Shown here: positions 13,197 through 25,189 of the stretch, one piece after another | How the letters are laid out: each line of letters begins with the position of its first letter | Numbering within the stretch: position 1 is the stretch's first letter | Assembly (NCBI GenBank): GCA_907165065.1 | Contig: OU015530.1 | Span: forward strand, 45,448,965-45,512,964 | Source: Caprimulgus europaeus | Taxonomy: Eukaryota; Chordata; Aves; Caprimulgiformes; Caprimulgidae | Reading direction: 5' to 3' | DNA: 64,000 bases | The notes under the pieces: model-generated | What the model was told of the DNA's origin: nothing | What the model saw: only the letters and a program-made list of their open reading frames with translations | Database searches by the model: none | Program-made: the position numbers and the translations under genes

Positions 13197-13210
13197 GGCT
13201 GCTAAGCAAC
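13197..13210 (+). promoter_or_regulatory. X-box-like (RFX-type) motif
   Basis: The sequence GGCTGCTAAGCAAC has the imperfect inverted half-site layout of RFX transcription factor X-boxes (a GTTGC-like half followed by RGCAAC). It sits in a stretch with homeobox-like AAT-rich and TTTAC elements. This is motif resemblance only. A match of this quality is expected by chance in long sequence. Confidence 0.2.
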
Positions 13211-13483
13211 AGGCCAGATATTTACTGTCAAACAAATAAAACAAAAGCCTCATCTGCCACTTGGAGGCCCAACCTCATTGTTGCCGAACCACTCCACTGG
13301 GTCATCATATTTGAGAGTTAGCTCTAAACTTAGTTTTCCAACACACAGTAATTTAACTGTAGGAATCCTTTCAATCCTCACATTATCTAGTGAGATTATA
13401 ATTATTTGGGTGTATTCTAATGTCTCATATATTATTTAAGTAATTTTTTTTTTCTCCAGTCAAAGGGGAAAAGGAAAACTTAC

Positions 13484-13532
13484 CTCGTGAGACAGTCTGA
13501 TTTTCTAAAGTAGAGTTACCTTTTTGTTTACC
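13484..13532 (-). other. Exon-like island on minus strand, 49 bp
   Basis: On the minus strand a pyrimidine-rich acceptor ending TTCCAG precedes an open stretch reading G-K-Q-K-G-N-S-T-L-E-N-Q-T-V-S-R. It ends in CACGAG followed by GTAAGT, a perfect-looking donor. No homology is recognised. It is on the opposite strand from the other exon-like islands, which suggests that at least some of them are chance matches. Confidence 0.15.
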
Positions 13533-13658
13533 CTGGAACAATGAGGGATTGCTTTAATAAGTTCCTGCTGCAATTAGAGCTGAGCCCTTCCCATCTATTA
13601 CCTCCCTTGTTCTGCCCAAAACAGTAATCCAAATATATTTCTTGGAACCAGTCTGGGG

Positions 13659-13701
13659 AAAAAAAAAAAATAAAAAAGAAAAAAAAGAAAGGAACAGAAA
13701 A
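13659..13701 (+). repeat. A-rich low-complexity tract
   Basis: Runs of A broken only by single T or G bases occupy about 40 bases, followed by purine-rich sequence. There is no sign of a retroposed gene upstream. Confidence 0.75.
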
Positions 13702-14924
13702 CCCAAGTCCCAGAAGGAGCAGTCAGGCAGTCAGGCAGAAATGCTACTGTCAAAGGGAAATTACCATCGAGGCAAGCAGATAATCAATAGTAATCAAGCT
13801 GCTGGCTCTAAAATACAGCAGTTTCCCTCAAGACTTGTATTATGTTCATTTGTGATGGGTCAGAGGCCAAGGCAGTCTGATTGCAATTGAGGTAAGCTTT
13901 TCAGAAAGGTCCAGGTGACATGACAAATTTGCAGTTTTTAATAGCTGGAACTTGTCACCTTCTCCAAGACAGTGGTTGCTGACTGCAGCCTCTATCACTA
14001 TGAATACCAGCAAGTAGGTTGCTCCCTCCTGTTTCAGCATGTCCGTGTTAGTGTTCTAGTCATTTCAGGAACTGTGGATGACATCTGCCAGGTATATAAA
14101 CATAGAGTCATTTGGGGACTAAATAAAGGGAAGACATGAATCATTTTGAAAAGCACTGAGAAGTTTATTGGGGAATAATTTCAATAGTGTTGCTAAAACC
14201 TGTTTCTGAAAGTAGGAAATATCTGTAGCTCCCATGCACTGTACACCTCATTGTACAATAGGGACATAAGCTGGATAAATGAATTTTGGTCTTTTCACCA
14301 CGTGTGCACTGGAAATGAGTGCTCCTGGCATCACAAAGGAAATATTCTAGGAAGGCATGGCACCAAAATACCAAAGTATTCCAGAATTGCCTTTTGCTGT
14401 TGCAGGTTTCAGCATTTGTGGAGGAAATAATAAGCAAGGCCTGAAAAACAAATCCACTAAACTGACTTAATGGATTTTGAAGCAGTCAGTACTCATGCAA
14501 AGTCCTGGTGTGTATGGGTTGGAATATTAATTTTACAGGCTAATCCATCTGGCCATCTGCTCATCTGAAATTCAAGCAGGGCTGTTGTATTGCGAGTTAA
14601 TACCCTATAACAACCAATAGCGATAAATGATCAGCAGAATATGTCATTCTGTCTTACTCCTCCATCAGTGACTGGGTATGACATGTTATTTAATACTTCT
14701 GCTACTGATTATTCCTGATGGGGGGGAAAGGTGAGAAAGCAAATGATTGAGCTGGTAGTGATGTTTGGCATGCATCTTGTGGATCCACTTTTTTTGTTGC
14801 TCTCTCCTATGGTCCAATTATTATGGGTTGTGCCAAAGGCTAGAGGAAAGACTGTGTTTAGATCTTCAGATTGGAAGTAGCGTGACAAATAATTTCCTCT
14901 GAGAATTACTTTCCTGTGGAAAGA

Positions 14925-14954
14925 ATTGGTCTTGACTCTCCAGTCAAGACCAAT
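14925..14954. repeat. Perfect hairpin, 13-bp arms and 4-nt loop
   Basis: The left arm ATTGGTCTTGACT at 14925-14937 is the exact reverse complement of the right arm at 14942-14954, with loop CTCC. Weaker pairing extends a few bases further after an A-A mismatch. No terminal inverted repeat element, terminator context or known RNA gene is evident. The stem is too short for a typical microRNA precursor. Confidence 0.9.
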
Positions 14955-16504
14955 ATTTCAAGCTCTTGACTAGTCTGTGGAAACCATGAATATATGCAGT
15001 TTTTTTCAACCCTAGTAAAAATTTGATTTGACATGGTTCCAACAACCAAATCGAGGATTCCATGCAGAATTGAGAAATATATATTGAGCTTTATAATTTG
15101 TTCCTGACTTTTTTAAACATTCAATAAACAGCTAATACTCTCTGAATCAACATTTTAAATCAGTAATATTTACCTAATATTTTAAAAATTTTAACTCAGG
15201 TATATCAGATCCTTGTCTTTTTCCTAACTTTGAACCTCAATTTTAATTATTTGTTTTGACAAAGGATGCTTTTGCAAACGAGGTGGATTGAGTAGCTGCC
15301 AAAGTCTTTGTCATGTCAGTGGTACACTTGAAATGTTTGAGATTTTTGGATATTATGATTATACTCTTTTATTTTATGTATCTTCTTGATATGATTATGG
15401 CATTAGTTATGTAATAAACATGAGACTTTAAGCAATAGTTAGTTATTAATTCTTTATGTTCTTCTGGTGGAATAACACAGCAAGGGGAAGATTTACAGAA
15501 ATAAGATGTAAGGTAGGATCCAGCTCTGAGGCTTTCCATAATGATTATGTGGCTGAACATCTTTTGTGCCTTTGGAACTCTTCAACTCTGTGAGATACTT
15601 AAGAGTCAAAGCCTTTTCTTAAAAGAAAGAAACCTTGACTTTCTACCATTTTGTTAAGTGAAGTTGTTTAATGTCTGCGTTTCTGTTTCCTGTTCTGCAA
15701 AATGAATACAGTCAAAATTGTTGCACTGAATTGTTAGAAAAACAATATTGAATCAGAACCCAAATTTTCCCAGAACCTAAATATAATTTGCTTTTGGAGT
15801 AGTTCCATTTATTTTCCTAGTCTGTGTGAGGATTGGTGGCAGGATCTGAATCATAATGTTTGGAAAGAACTTTAAAGTCTTTAGAAAACTATAAAATATT
15901 ATTAAGTGTGTAATTAATTGCTCAAACTCATAGTTTTCCTAATGAGTTTACTTTGTTGTTGTAGTAAAAGGAGAAGTTAGATTGCTCTAGGAAATGCATT
16001 TTTGTAAATTTTGAAACCACAGAAATTTAGATAACACATTTTAGCCTAGATTATGGTTATGAGTTGCTGAGTTACAAGGATTCCACATGAAACCTCTTCA
16101 TACCATAAGAGGTATTCGCCTTTATGTAGACGAATAATAACCATCAGAAATCAAATGGAGACTCAGAAGTAATTAAAAAAAAGAGGAAGCTGAGTGTACA
16201 TAAATCATCACATCAGGGAGATGATATTTTTATTGTCTCTGCTGTTAGTTAATACTGAGGGGAAAAAAAAGGCTTGTTTTTTCTTTATTTGTTATGAGGG
16301 AGGAGTCAGAGAAAGAAATCCTTTCCCTAAAAGCTCTGAATTAACTTTGGCACCATTCAGATGCCATAGACCAGGATAACAAAGAAGCTTCAGTTTGCTT
16401 TGTTGTTAAGGTTCACTGAAAGCAGAGAGTGTGACTGAAGGAAGAGTTTTGGTAGAGCCTTGGAAGGCAATTAAGTAATTTAAATATTTCTGTTTGCTTT
16501 TCAG
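14955..16504. other. Unique AT-rich non-coding DNA
   Basis: Nothing recognisable was seen: no repeat homology, no long open frame, and only short A or T runs. Confidence 0.5.
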
Positions 16505-16602
16505 TGGAAGACAACACAGAGTTTGTAACCGTTACAGTCAAAAATGTTGTACATCTCCCAAGCAATCCAGTCTTTGCTATTTCTGAGTCTGTCCTTACCT
16601 GA
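16505..16602 (+). other. Possible terminal coding exon, unidentified
   Basis: A good splice acceptor (a T/C-rich tract ending CTTTTCAG) is followed by an open frame in phase 1 that encodes 31 residues before TGA. It begins E-D-N-T-E-F-V-T-V-T-V-K-N-V-V-H and ends I-S-E-S-V-L-T. The composition (alternating V/T, few low-complexity residues) looks protein-like, and the stop would make it a last exon. No clear donor lies inside. I do not recognise the protein, and no partner exon was identified upstream. A chance open frame next to a decoy acceptor is the main alternative. Confidence 0.2.
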
Positions 16603-19600
16603 AAGGAAGCAGCAAATTTTTATACATTTAAAACCAATACCAAAGCACTAAGTGCAAACAGGGATTTAATTCTGATGAAGAAAGAATGATAAATGGAGAA
16701 AATTGTAATAATATGGATTAAAAAAAAAAAAAATCCCTGATAACTTAGAGCTTTTCTGAAACTATTTTCACAAATAAATGACTTGAAAATATCATTGTAG
16801 ATATAAGTAGGAAACTTGCTAATCTGATAAACCAATTGTACTGAAGACATACTATTTTATTTTCAAAATATACCTGATTTGGCTTCTTTTTCTATGATTA
16901 TTTTTATTGAGGCTTTTCTACATCTTAATATGACCAAAATAATTGTCAAATTTTATATTAAATACTTTCTGAAATTGTTGAAGTCTTATTTTAAGTTTGG
17001 GCCAAAGGAGCATTGATAGTGAGCATGATATCCCAATTTCTGTGTCCCAAGGAAAAATGTAAGAACTCTGTTTGTTACTGACTTATTTTCCATTTTTCTG
17101 TTGTTGCTCTGTCTAATGCTTATTCTGACAACTCAAAATGTTGAACGAACAAAGTAAATAAGCACTGTGGAAACCATAGATCATAAAAAATTCATATGCT
17201 TAGAAAAAATACATATTTAAGTTTCTTTTGGTCTCTTCAGGATGACTTTTGTTGTGGTTTCAATGACAGAGACAATGTGCACTAAACAGATAAAATATCC
17301 ATTTATATTTGAGGATATCAAGCCAAATTTTGCTATCAGCTGTACTGCTGTGTGTTGTAACTTCATTGGACTTACTGTAGTATTATCTTGATAGAGTAGA
17401 CAGTGATTAATAAGGAATATAGTTAGTATATATTCTAGGAAGTCTTCAGTAGTGGTATCTAACCACAGGACAGATTTCTCCTTTTGTCTCCAAACAGGAA
17501 ACTGAAATCAGACTCAGGTTCTAGGTGCATTCTGTAGAAATTCATGTATTGCTCTGTGATGCAATGCAATGCTATACTAGCACACTTTGATCAAGCTTTA
17601 ATTTAGTGGTTAGGGCACTTTCTTTGAAAACAGGAGATGAACACTTTTTATCTCAGGAGAGCATATTACTCAAGTCTCTCAGGATCTGATTATATGCTTT
17701 AGTTGCTCTGTTATTTAAAGCAAGGGCACTGACAATTTTTCCATTAGCGTTAAAAGTGTGCAATCTGTCTTCTCATAGGAGAGAAATAGATAATCTTCCT
17801 CACTGCCCGTGCCATGAAGAGTCCCGCCATTCATGAGCAGTGGCCATTTGTCTGAGATTTCAAAGAAGCAGAGTTGAGAGGTGTGAAATATTTCTAAATG
17901 AAGGAACTTGTTGAGTTCCTCAACTCTCTCACCAAAAAAAGCAGTGACAGAAACTAGAAACTTCATGATCAAAATATTTAGGGGCATTTGTTGGGTTGCA
18001 GGATCAGAACTATTAGAACACAATGGCAGCTATTCTCTTTGTGGGATACCTATTGGACATATGGCACAGGACATTAGTGAGTTTGGCTGCAAAGGACTGT
18101 AATTTTTTCAGAGTAATTTATCCAATAATTCTGTATATGCTGGATGTGTTTGTGCAGGTATTATAGGCAGTAAGGAAACAAAAGACTGAAAAATGCAGTG
18201 ATTTTCCAAGGTGCCATAGTATGGGTATTCTGAATAATAAGAAAAAAGGAGAGAGCAAAGGCACTGTAGAAAGTGAGATTCCTTGGCCATAGACCTTGCT
18301 GTTTTCCAACTGGAGAATACAGGGAATTGGTACTTGGAGTGTAGTCAAATATTGGGACAAGAGGATTTACATGAGAGGAGCTTGTGCTGCTGAAATGTCA
18401 TCACATTTTCTACAAAAGAGTTTACAATGTAAAATGTAAATCATCCTAGAACTTAATGTTTTGGGATAACTGATCAAAATCAGATGATAAAATGTCAACG
18501 TTGCTGACCAGAAAGAACCATCAAGCTAAACTAAATCAGGGGAGATGGGGAGAGGAAGGAGGAGCAAGTCAGTAATGTGGCAGCTCCTGGCTGGACAGGA
18601 AAGTTGTGTTTGTAGTGATGAGTTGGTGTGAATGTGACAGGAGAAATCCAGACAATAAATTTGATTGATATATTTCCTCCTTCTCCCCTGCTCTACTGCA
18701 TGTTAGGAAAGAAATAGAGTATTTTAAAATCTGAAATGGATACCTTTAGCCAAACAGAAATATCTCTCAGCACAAAAGAATGAATGAAGTTTTCTTAAAA
18801 TACAACAGATTTCATTAGACTGCTCTTTCTGTCCAATGTTTTCTCAAGTCAAAGTTTTTTCTGTCAAAGTAGGACATGTTTTTCAAGTGCTATGTCTGTG
18901 TACAAAGTTTAAGAAACTAGTCAGAGAACAGAAGTGGTACTGTCTGACTGGTAGAACCAGTCATGTGGCTGGAAAAGTGAATTCCAAATGTTAAGTCCTC
19001 AAGTGAATAAAGAACAGCTCATGTGCATCCACTTATATTTGCTTTGTTTATAAGCAGTGTATGCTAAATGCCTAAAAATAATACACAAAAATGATGTCTT
19101 ACTTGTGAACAGCCTAAATGTGCAAATTGAGTCAGTTCCTGTGACTGGAATTTAACCAGATTTAAGTGTGAGAAACAGATGTTCTCTATTTCTATATATA
19201 CTCAAATGCATTAGTTTTTTACAAAAAAGTAGATGTTGTTATTGTTCACATGCAGTCAGGAAATCCTGAGTAAAGACTGATGACTGATTGTCTCTGCTAT
19301 CTTGCATCTTATCTAGAGGCCTTCACTGTGCAAAACAAGTGCAAAATGCCACCACACTGATGCAAGTATAAATGATAATGTGAGAGAGACAGAAACAGAG
19401 AATGCATCCCAAAAGAGTTGTGGTTGTATTAGCAATGTTTGGCCTTGGGTAAGAGTCTAACCAAGTTTCACTTTTTAAACTATGACTTGCAACCCAAATT
19501 ACTTAGTTATTTGTGAGCCCTCTATTTTAGTCTACAGCAATTGTGACGAGATAACTAAATACCAAGACTGACTTCACTAAATCCAATGTCAGATTTCCCT

Positions 19601-21251
19601 ACCATAATGTCAGTACGTGGGATTGAATTCATTTGACTGTTATCTTCTGTGCTGGATAAGTTACCAAAGCTGAATCAAAGTGAAATAATTTGTAGATGAG
19701 AACTCACCAGAGAAGGAGAATGCTGTGCAGTGTGAACAAATCTGGATTATCAGCTTTAACTCTAGATTTCCTAATTGTTTTTGATATGTGTCAAATATGT
19801 TGTTGTTACTTATGCTACTATTAAAAAATATGATTTTACTGTTAGAAAAAAGTACCTCTCCAGACAGAAGCCCCACAAACTTTTTCAGATACTTCTTGTT
19901 TCATCTGCAGCGTTTGGGCAGAGGATTGTTCACTTTCAATGGAAGAGCTACTGATCCATTAATTCCTGCTGGTTTTGTACAACAGGAATACCTGCTGCAG
20001 GGCTGTTTGCAAATTCATCATCCATCAGCTTTTTTTCTAAGGAAGCAGAAATCTGTGTGCCTCTTGTTGAAGAATATGATAAATTTAAGTTTGCGTATTG
20101 TTATATTACAATTAAACTTTGTTTCTTCTTGAAAAAATGAGTGTATGAAGAAAGTCTATAATACGATGTACTGGAAAGTTTCTTGGATGAAAGTTGGGCT
20201 CTGGCAGTGGTCACATAGCCACATTTAAAAGGATGTACATGTTTGTACTTGCCAGGTTGGCCTCACCATATTTGACAGATGTCTCCACTGATGTGTATTT
20301 CGTGTGTACATATGAAAAGAGTAAATTTCACTTAGAGTGAATAAACCTCTGGGATAATTTTTTCCCAACACTTTTGTGTAATCACCAGAGCATGCCACCT
20401 CCTTTAGCTAATATTTGCAGTAACTTTATATGTTAAAACAAGGCTATGCAGTAGCTGTTGGTAGCTTAACCATGTGGCTGCAAAATTAACCTTTGACCTT
20501 TCTTAGCCTAATCAGGAAATTGACTTTAGGAGTTATTCCTTAACCCAGGATATGTGGTTAAAGTTAAACATCACTAATAGGAAGTCTAGTAACAGGAAAC
20601 GTGTGAATCCTAATCCGTACAAACATAAACAAACCTTTGGTTTACATACAGTTTTATTGGAATTTTCCTCTTGACTCACTTTCCTTCAGTAAGTCAGAAA
20701 AAATTACAAGCAACTTGTTAAAGTCTTTGAAAAACTTGAGCTTTTAGTGGCTAGAGGTTTGTTAGATTTCTGCTTAAGAAAGCTTTAAAACTTGGGTAGG
20801 ATTTTGTCAAGAATCATCTCTAGGCAGGTACATGCAATTCACTTTCACTGCAGTTCTGATTAATGAGATTATTCACCAGAATAACCAGATTTTTCAGACA
20901 AAGGATCAACTGGGAGTGTTTCTTTTTCTGTACCTTAAAATTGGGTAATTTGAGCTTACAAAAATATCTATTTCCGTAGGCTTGTTTTGAAATTGTTTTA
21001 GAAACAAAATTGTCAGAAGGTCACTGAAATTAATATAATCCCAGTGCAAAAAATGATCTGTGAGAATTTGAAACATTTTTATTGTTCTCATTGGATTTCT
21101 TTTACCTTTCATTAGGAAAGTAGGCCAGCATAACTTGAAGCTAAACACTAGCCAGTTATTACTGTAGATATAAGTATGGCCCTTACCTCGGAAAACCTTT
21201 GAATTGTACTTTGCTCTTCATACTAAGTGCACAAAACCCTCATGTTCATAT
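16603..21251. other. Unique AT-rich non-coding DNA
   Basis: No repeat family or gene was recognised. If the upstream island were a last exon, this would begin with its 3' UTR. Several AATAAA-like hexamers are present, but these are common in AT-rich DNA. Confidence 0.5.
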
Positions 21252-21322
21252 TGAGCTCCACTGAGTTCAGTGGGTTATTGTGTATGTCCATTGACACAGA
21301 TCAGCTTCCAGGATTAGGGCCA
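21252..21322. repeat. Degenerate palindromic ancient repeat, copy 1
   Basis: The core CTCCACTGAGTTCAGTGG is close to self-complementary, and the element ends in an ATTAGGGCC-like edge. The pattern resembles old, partly palindromic, MITE-like interspersed repeats that are common in sauropsid genomes. Recognition is from general layout, so the family name is left open. Confidence 0.4.
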
Positions 21323-22210
21323 AAGTAGTTTTTCTGGGAGGAGTTTCCTTGAAGTCAAGAGAAGGATCTTAGGGCAGCAGGAAAAAAGTCTAGTCCAAAA
21401 AAATTCTTTCTCAAAACAGGAAAGAACAAGATAACTATAAAACGGTAGCCTGCAGTCTCTATTTCCTCTCTTGACCTCTTCAGAATGAGTAAGTCAGTCA
21501 TAGTCACAAAAAATCCCAGGCAAAATATTTACTGTGCATACTAAAGAAGAGGGTATGTATGGCATCAGAGTAATATCATAATGATGTGTGTTCATTTCAT
21601 GTGTGTTTACAAAATTGGCTAAACCATGAGGCACACAACTCATGGTGTTACTTTGCAGATAATTTTGTTCCTAGGGAAACGTTTTCAGCAAAGTTCTTAA
21701 GACGTACAATAATGTTAGCTTCAATAAAAATGTTATTGCATGTAAAATGAATATCAGATGATTATCTAAAATGTGTTTAATGATTAATAACTGTAAAATT
21801 AACTGTGGAAGAATCATGTAAGTCCAGCCTTATTAAACAGATTTTAGATTAATTCAGTTTGCCTTGATATAGTGTCTCCTCTGGAGCTCATAAAAGCTTC
21901 TCTTTGGAGCACTGTAAAGTTCTGCTCCCTTTGAGTATTCGGTCATCTTTCTATTTTTGGAGCCCTGTTTGCAGACTGACGTATTGTAGTCATTCACACC
22001 ACTGTAGTCCAAAAGCTCTTTGCCTATATTACCCAGGCAAACATGAAAAATTGATTTAGATCACAGCCTCATTAAACACATGCTTTACAAAGTGGCAGTG
22101 ATGAGTGAGGAGTATGCTGCCTGCAAGAGCCCTCCCACTCAAATGTAATGTTAAAAAAAAGGAAAAAGTTACTATGTAAAGATGTGACAGTATTTATACA
22201 AGCAACTCTT

Positions 22211-22267
22211 AGGGCCTGATTCTCTCATTAGTCTGGTGCTGCTGGAATAATTTCTGAAGTCAATAAA
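22211..22267. repeat. Degenerate palindromic ancient repeat, copy 2
   Basis: The sequence runs GGGCCTGATTCTCTCA, then GGTGCTGC, then TTTCTGAAGTCAATAAA. This is the same order of motifs, in the opposite reading direction, as the copies at 39.1 and 43.2 kb. It looks like one half of a heavily mutated palindromic element. Confidence 0.45.
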
Positions 22268-22925
22268 TTTAAATATAAGTAAGTATTTGATTATAAGTTA
22301 ATGAAATTTAATTAAAAGCTGTAAAGAAGAGGTGGAGTGAGCCTCAGAGTAGTATTAAGCCACTTTTTTTTGTTTGCTAGCAAAAATCAAAGCTTTCATT
22401 TTTGATATTACTGTTTAGCAGTTCCCTTGAATAACATTTTTAATAGTGAATTTAAATCAGGCAATACATTTAATTTAAATTTTTAAATACTTGAACCTTG
22501 TGACGCTAATCTTTTTCCACAGGAAAAATATCTTTTTTTCCTGTTCAAATATTGTTCTTTGTTTTCTCTTAAAAAACTGCTGGCACATTTGAGAAAGAAT
22601 CTGTCTTTATGAGGCTGGTTTTGATAAAACAGAAATTGCTGTCAACAAGAGACACAATCCTTTTTTACTTCAGTGCCTTAAAGATGGCATTCTAATGAGG
22701 AATGTAACTGCCTAATTATGTTGTCTGTAAAATGCAGCTATCCCTTGTGCTGTTGGAGTGAACACAGAACTGGGCAGGTGAACCTGGGTATCCCATGCTT
22801 CCCCTGCGAAGGAGAGGTCTGGTAATTCACCTGAAGACAAGTCCTGAGGCGATATAGTTCTAGAAATGATGAGGAAGCTGACCCACATTTTATACTTCAG
22901 GCACACATTTATCTTCTGATACATG

Positions 22926-23755
22926 AGAGGGTGGTGCTGCCATCCAGAGAGACCATGACAGGCTGGAGAAATGGGCCAACAGGAACCTTGTAAAGTTCAA
23001 CAAGGAGAAGTCCCAGGCCCTGCACCTGCAGAGGAACAACCCCATGTTCCAGTGTGTGCTGGGGGTTAAATGGCTGGAAAGAAGCTTTGCAGAAAATAAC
23101 CTGGGGTCCTAGTGGATGCCAAATTGATCATGAGCCAACAACATGGCCTTGCAGCAAAGGCTAAAGATATCCTGGGCTGTACTAGGAGGTGTTAGCAGAC
23201 TGAGGAAGGTGATCCTTCCCATTTCTTAAGCACTGATGAGGCCACTGATGAGGCCTCTCCACTCCATCCACAGCCTAGAATGCTGTGTCCAGTTCTGGCC
23301 TCCCCAGTGCAAGAGAAACATGGACATACTGGAAAGAGTCCAGTGAAGGGCCATGAACATGATTAAGGCACTTGAGCATCTCTCCTGTGAGGAAAGGCTG
23401 ATGGAGCTGGGATTGTTTAGCCTAGGGAAGAGAAGGTTCAGAGAAGATCTTATCAATATAAGTAAATACTTGAAGGGAAAGTGCAAAGAGGACAGAGCCA
23501 GCCTCTTTTCAGTGGTGCCCAGTCAGTAACAAGATAAGAAGGAAGGGGCACCGCCTGAAACACAGGAGGTTCCCTCTGAACATCAGGAAAGTTTTTCACT
23601 GTCAGGGTGACTGAGTGCTGGCACAGGTTGCCCAGGGAGCTGATGGAGTCTCTGTCCTTGGAAATATTCAAAAGCCATCTGGTCATGGTTCTGGGCAGCT
23701 GGCTGTAGATGTCCCTGCTTTAGCAGTGGGGTTGGACTGGATGGCGTCCACAGTG
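22926..23755 (+). repeat. CR1 copy C, 5'-truncated body
   Basis: CR1 homology begins just after the reverse transcriptase catalytic box and runs through the ORF2 C-terminal region into the 3' UTR, up to GGTTGGACTGGATGGCGTCC. The final tail motif that should follow at once is displaced to 23946. There is a 12-bp tandem duplication (CACTGATGAGGC twice) at 23231-23254. The copy is clearly more diverged than B. It is a dead element. Confidence 0.92.
22933..23112 (+). pseudogene. CR1 ORF2 remnant in copy C
   Basis: An open run of 59 codons encodes G-A-A-I-Q-R-D-H-D-R-L-E-K-W, K-F-N-K-E-K and L-G-V-K-W-L-E, which are typical of the region just beyond the CR1 reverse transcriptase active site. It ends at a TAG at 23110 inside what should be L-G-V-x-V-D. 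Later blocks survive only in shifted frames. No start codon is expected because the copy is 5'-truncated. Confidence 0.85.
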
Positions 23756-23945
23756 GATCAAATGTAGGCTATATCAGTAGAGAATGTTGTTTGGGCAGCC
23801 ATTTATTGAACATGTGAAATAAAATAGTTGCCCAAGTCTGGAGTGGAAATGGAAACCTTAAGCAGAAGAAAGCAATTTGCAGCTGCTGGGGTGTTAGTTT
23901 TAGTCTGGCTTTACATTTAGTGACTAAGGATGTTTTTACTTCACA
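23756..23945. other. Foreign segment splitting the CR1 C tail
   Basis: About 190 bases without CR1 resemblance lie between GGACTGGATGGCGTCC and TTTTCCAATCTAGGCAATTC, which are normally only about 20 bases apart at the CR1 3' end. I recognise no family in it, no clear terminal inverted repeats, and no convincing target-site duplication. It may be an insertion, or two CR1 fragments may lie close together by chance. Confidence 0.6.
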
Positions 23946-23989
23946 TCTTTTCCAATCTAGGCAATTCTGTTATTCTGTGATTCTGTATA
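23946..23989 (+). repeat. Displaced CR1 3' tail of copy C
   Basis: TTTTCCAATCTAGG is followed by ATTCTGTTATTCTGTGATTCTGTA, matching the CR1 end (CTTCCAACCT..ATTCTGTGATTCTGT) with three octamer-type units. It has the same orientation as the CR1 body ending 190 bases upstream, so it is best read as the detached end of the same insertion. Confidence 0.8.
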
Positions 23990-25160
23990 ACAGGCAGGTA
24001 CCCTTACTTTGTAAATTTACAACTCAGTTAGCTCCATATGGCACCCTTCTCAGACTTAGATCTGGTATTAGAAAATTCAGCATTGTGTTCACTTGTCCTC
24101 CATCTTTAAAGGCCGTTGGAAGAAGCATACCCGTTGCTTATGTTATATTTTGTGTCTAGAATATCATTCTCTAGAGTCATCAGTCCAGAGCAATCCTTTC
24201 ACAGAAAAAAAATCAATCTATCAATAAACTTGTTTAATTGTTAGATTCTCCAAAGATTTTTATATATCATAAATCATAAAACTGAAGCCTTGGCTTCTAC
24301 AAAGGCAAACCAACATTTTTCAAATGGTTACTGTTAATGTTGTTATGCTGCTTACCTACATAAGCAATTTTTACATCAGGAGTGTCCCATAGCCAGAATC
24401 TGTAGCTCAGTTCTCTTCCTATCCTGTATGAAGACCTGCTTCCTCAACTGCAGGGGCTGTTTCACATTCATAATGCTCACAGTGGTATCCATTCAGAGTT
24501 AATGTTCTTAAAGGCCATTAATTTCAAACTGCTGGTATGATCATACTGGCTAAACAATGCATATTTAAAAGTAGTTTGAGTAAATGCTTATACAAAGGAT
24601 GTGATGGGTTATTGCACATTTACAGTTTTAGACATGCTGAAAGAGCAGCAGCAGTTTGTTGTGTTGTCCTTTATAAGGCTAAAGAGCATTATTTTGCCTC
24701 AGCTCCCACCATTTCCAAGCCCTTGTGGCTGAACTCAGAGCTTCTGTGTTTAGCTTGTACATTATTTGTGGTTTAATACATTTTATTTTCTTTCTAATAT
24801 AGTTGAGGCATCTCTGTGCTGAACCATGTCATCCAATAGAAGCTGACAGCATATGGAAGCAGAGAAGTATCCTTTGGTGAGAGGATGCAAATCCCAACCA
24901 AAAAATTTGCAGAACCACTAATCACCATTTCCATACAATTGAGGAATGATATGGTATTTATTATAGAATGACTCAAAGGTAGGGCTGACTCCTTATAAGA
25001 AATGCAATAAATAACTTCATATACACCCCCTCCATTTATTTCTGTACCAGGGGCTAATTTTTACCTCATTTTAATTAGTGTCAGAACTCCCTCTGTGCTC
25101 GTGGAACCAAGGTTTGATCTTTTTGGTCTAAGGACTGCCTTGTTAGTAGTTTGAGTTTTC

Positions 25161-25189
25161 TAGTATAACAAAGTATAACAAAGTATAAC
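25161..25189 (+). repeat. Short tandem repeat, 10-bp unit
   Basis: The unit AGTATAACAA occurs nearly three times head to tail. It is a small minisatellite-like array with no other features. Confidence 0.85.
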
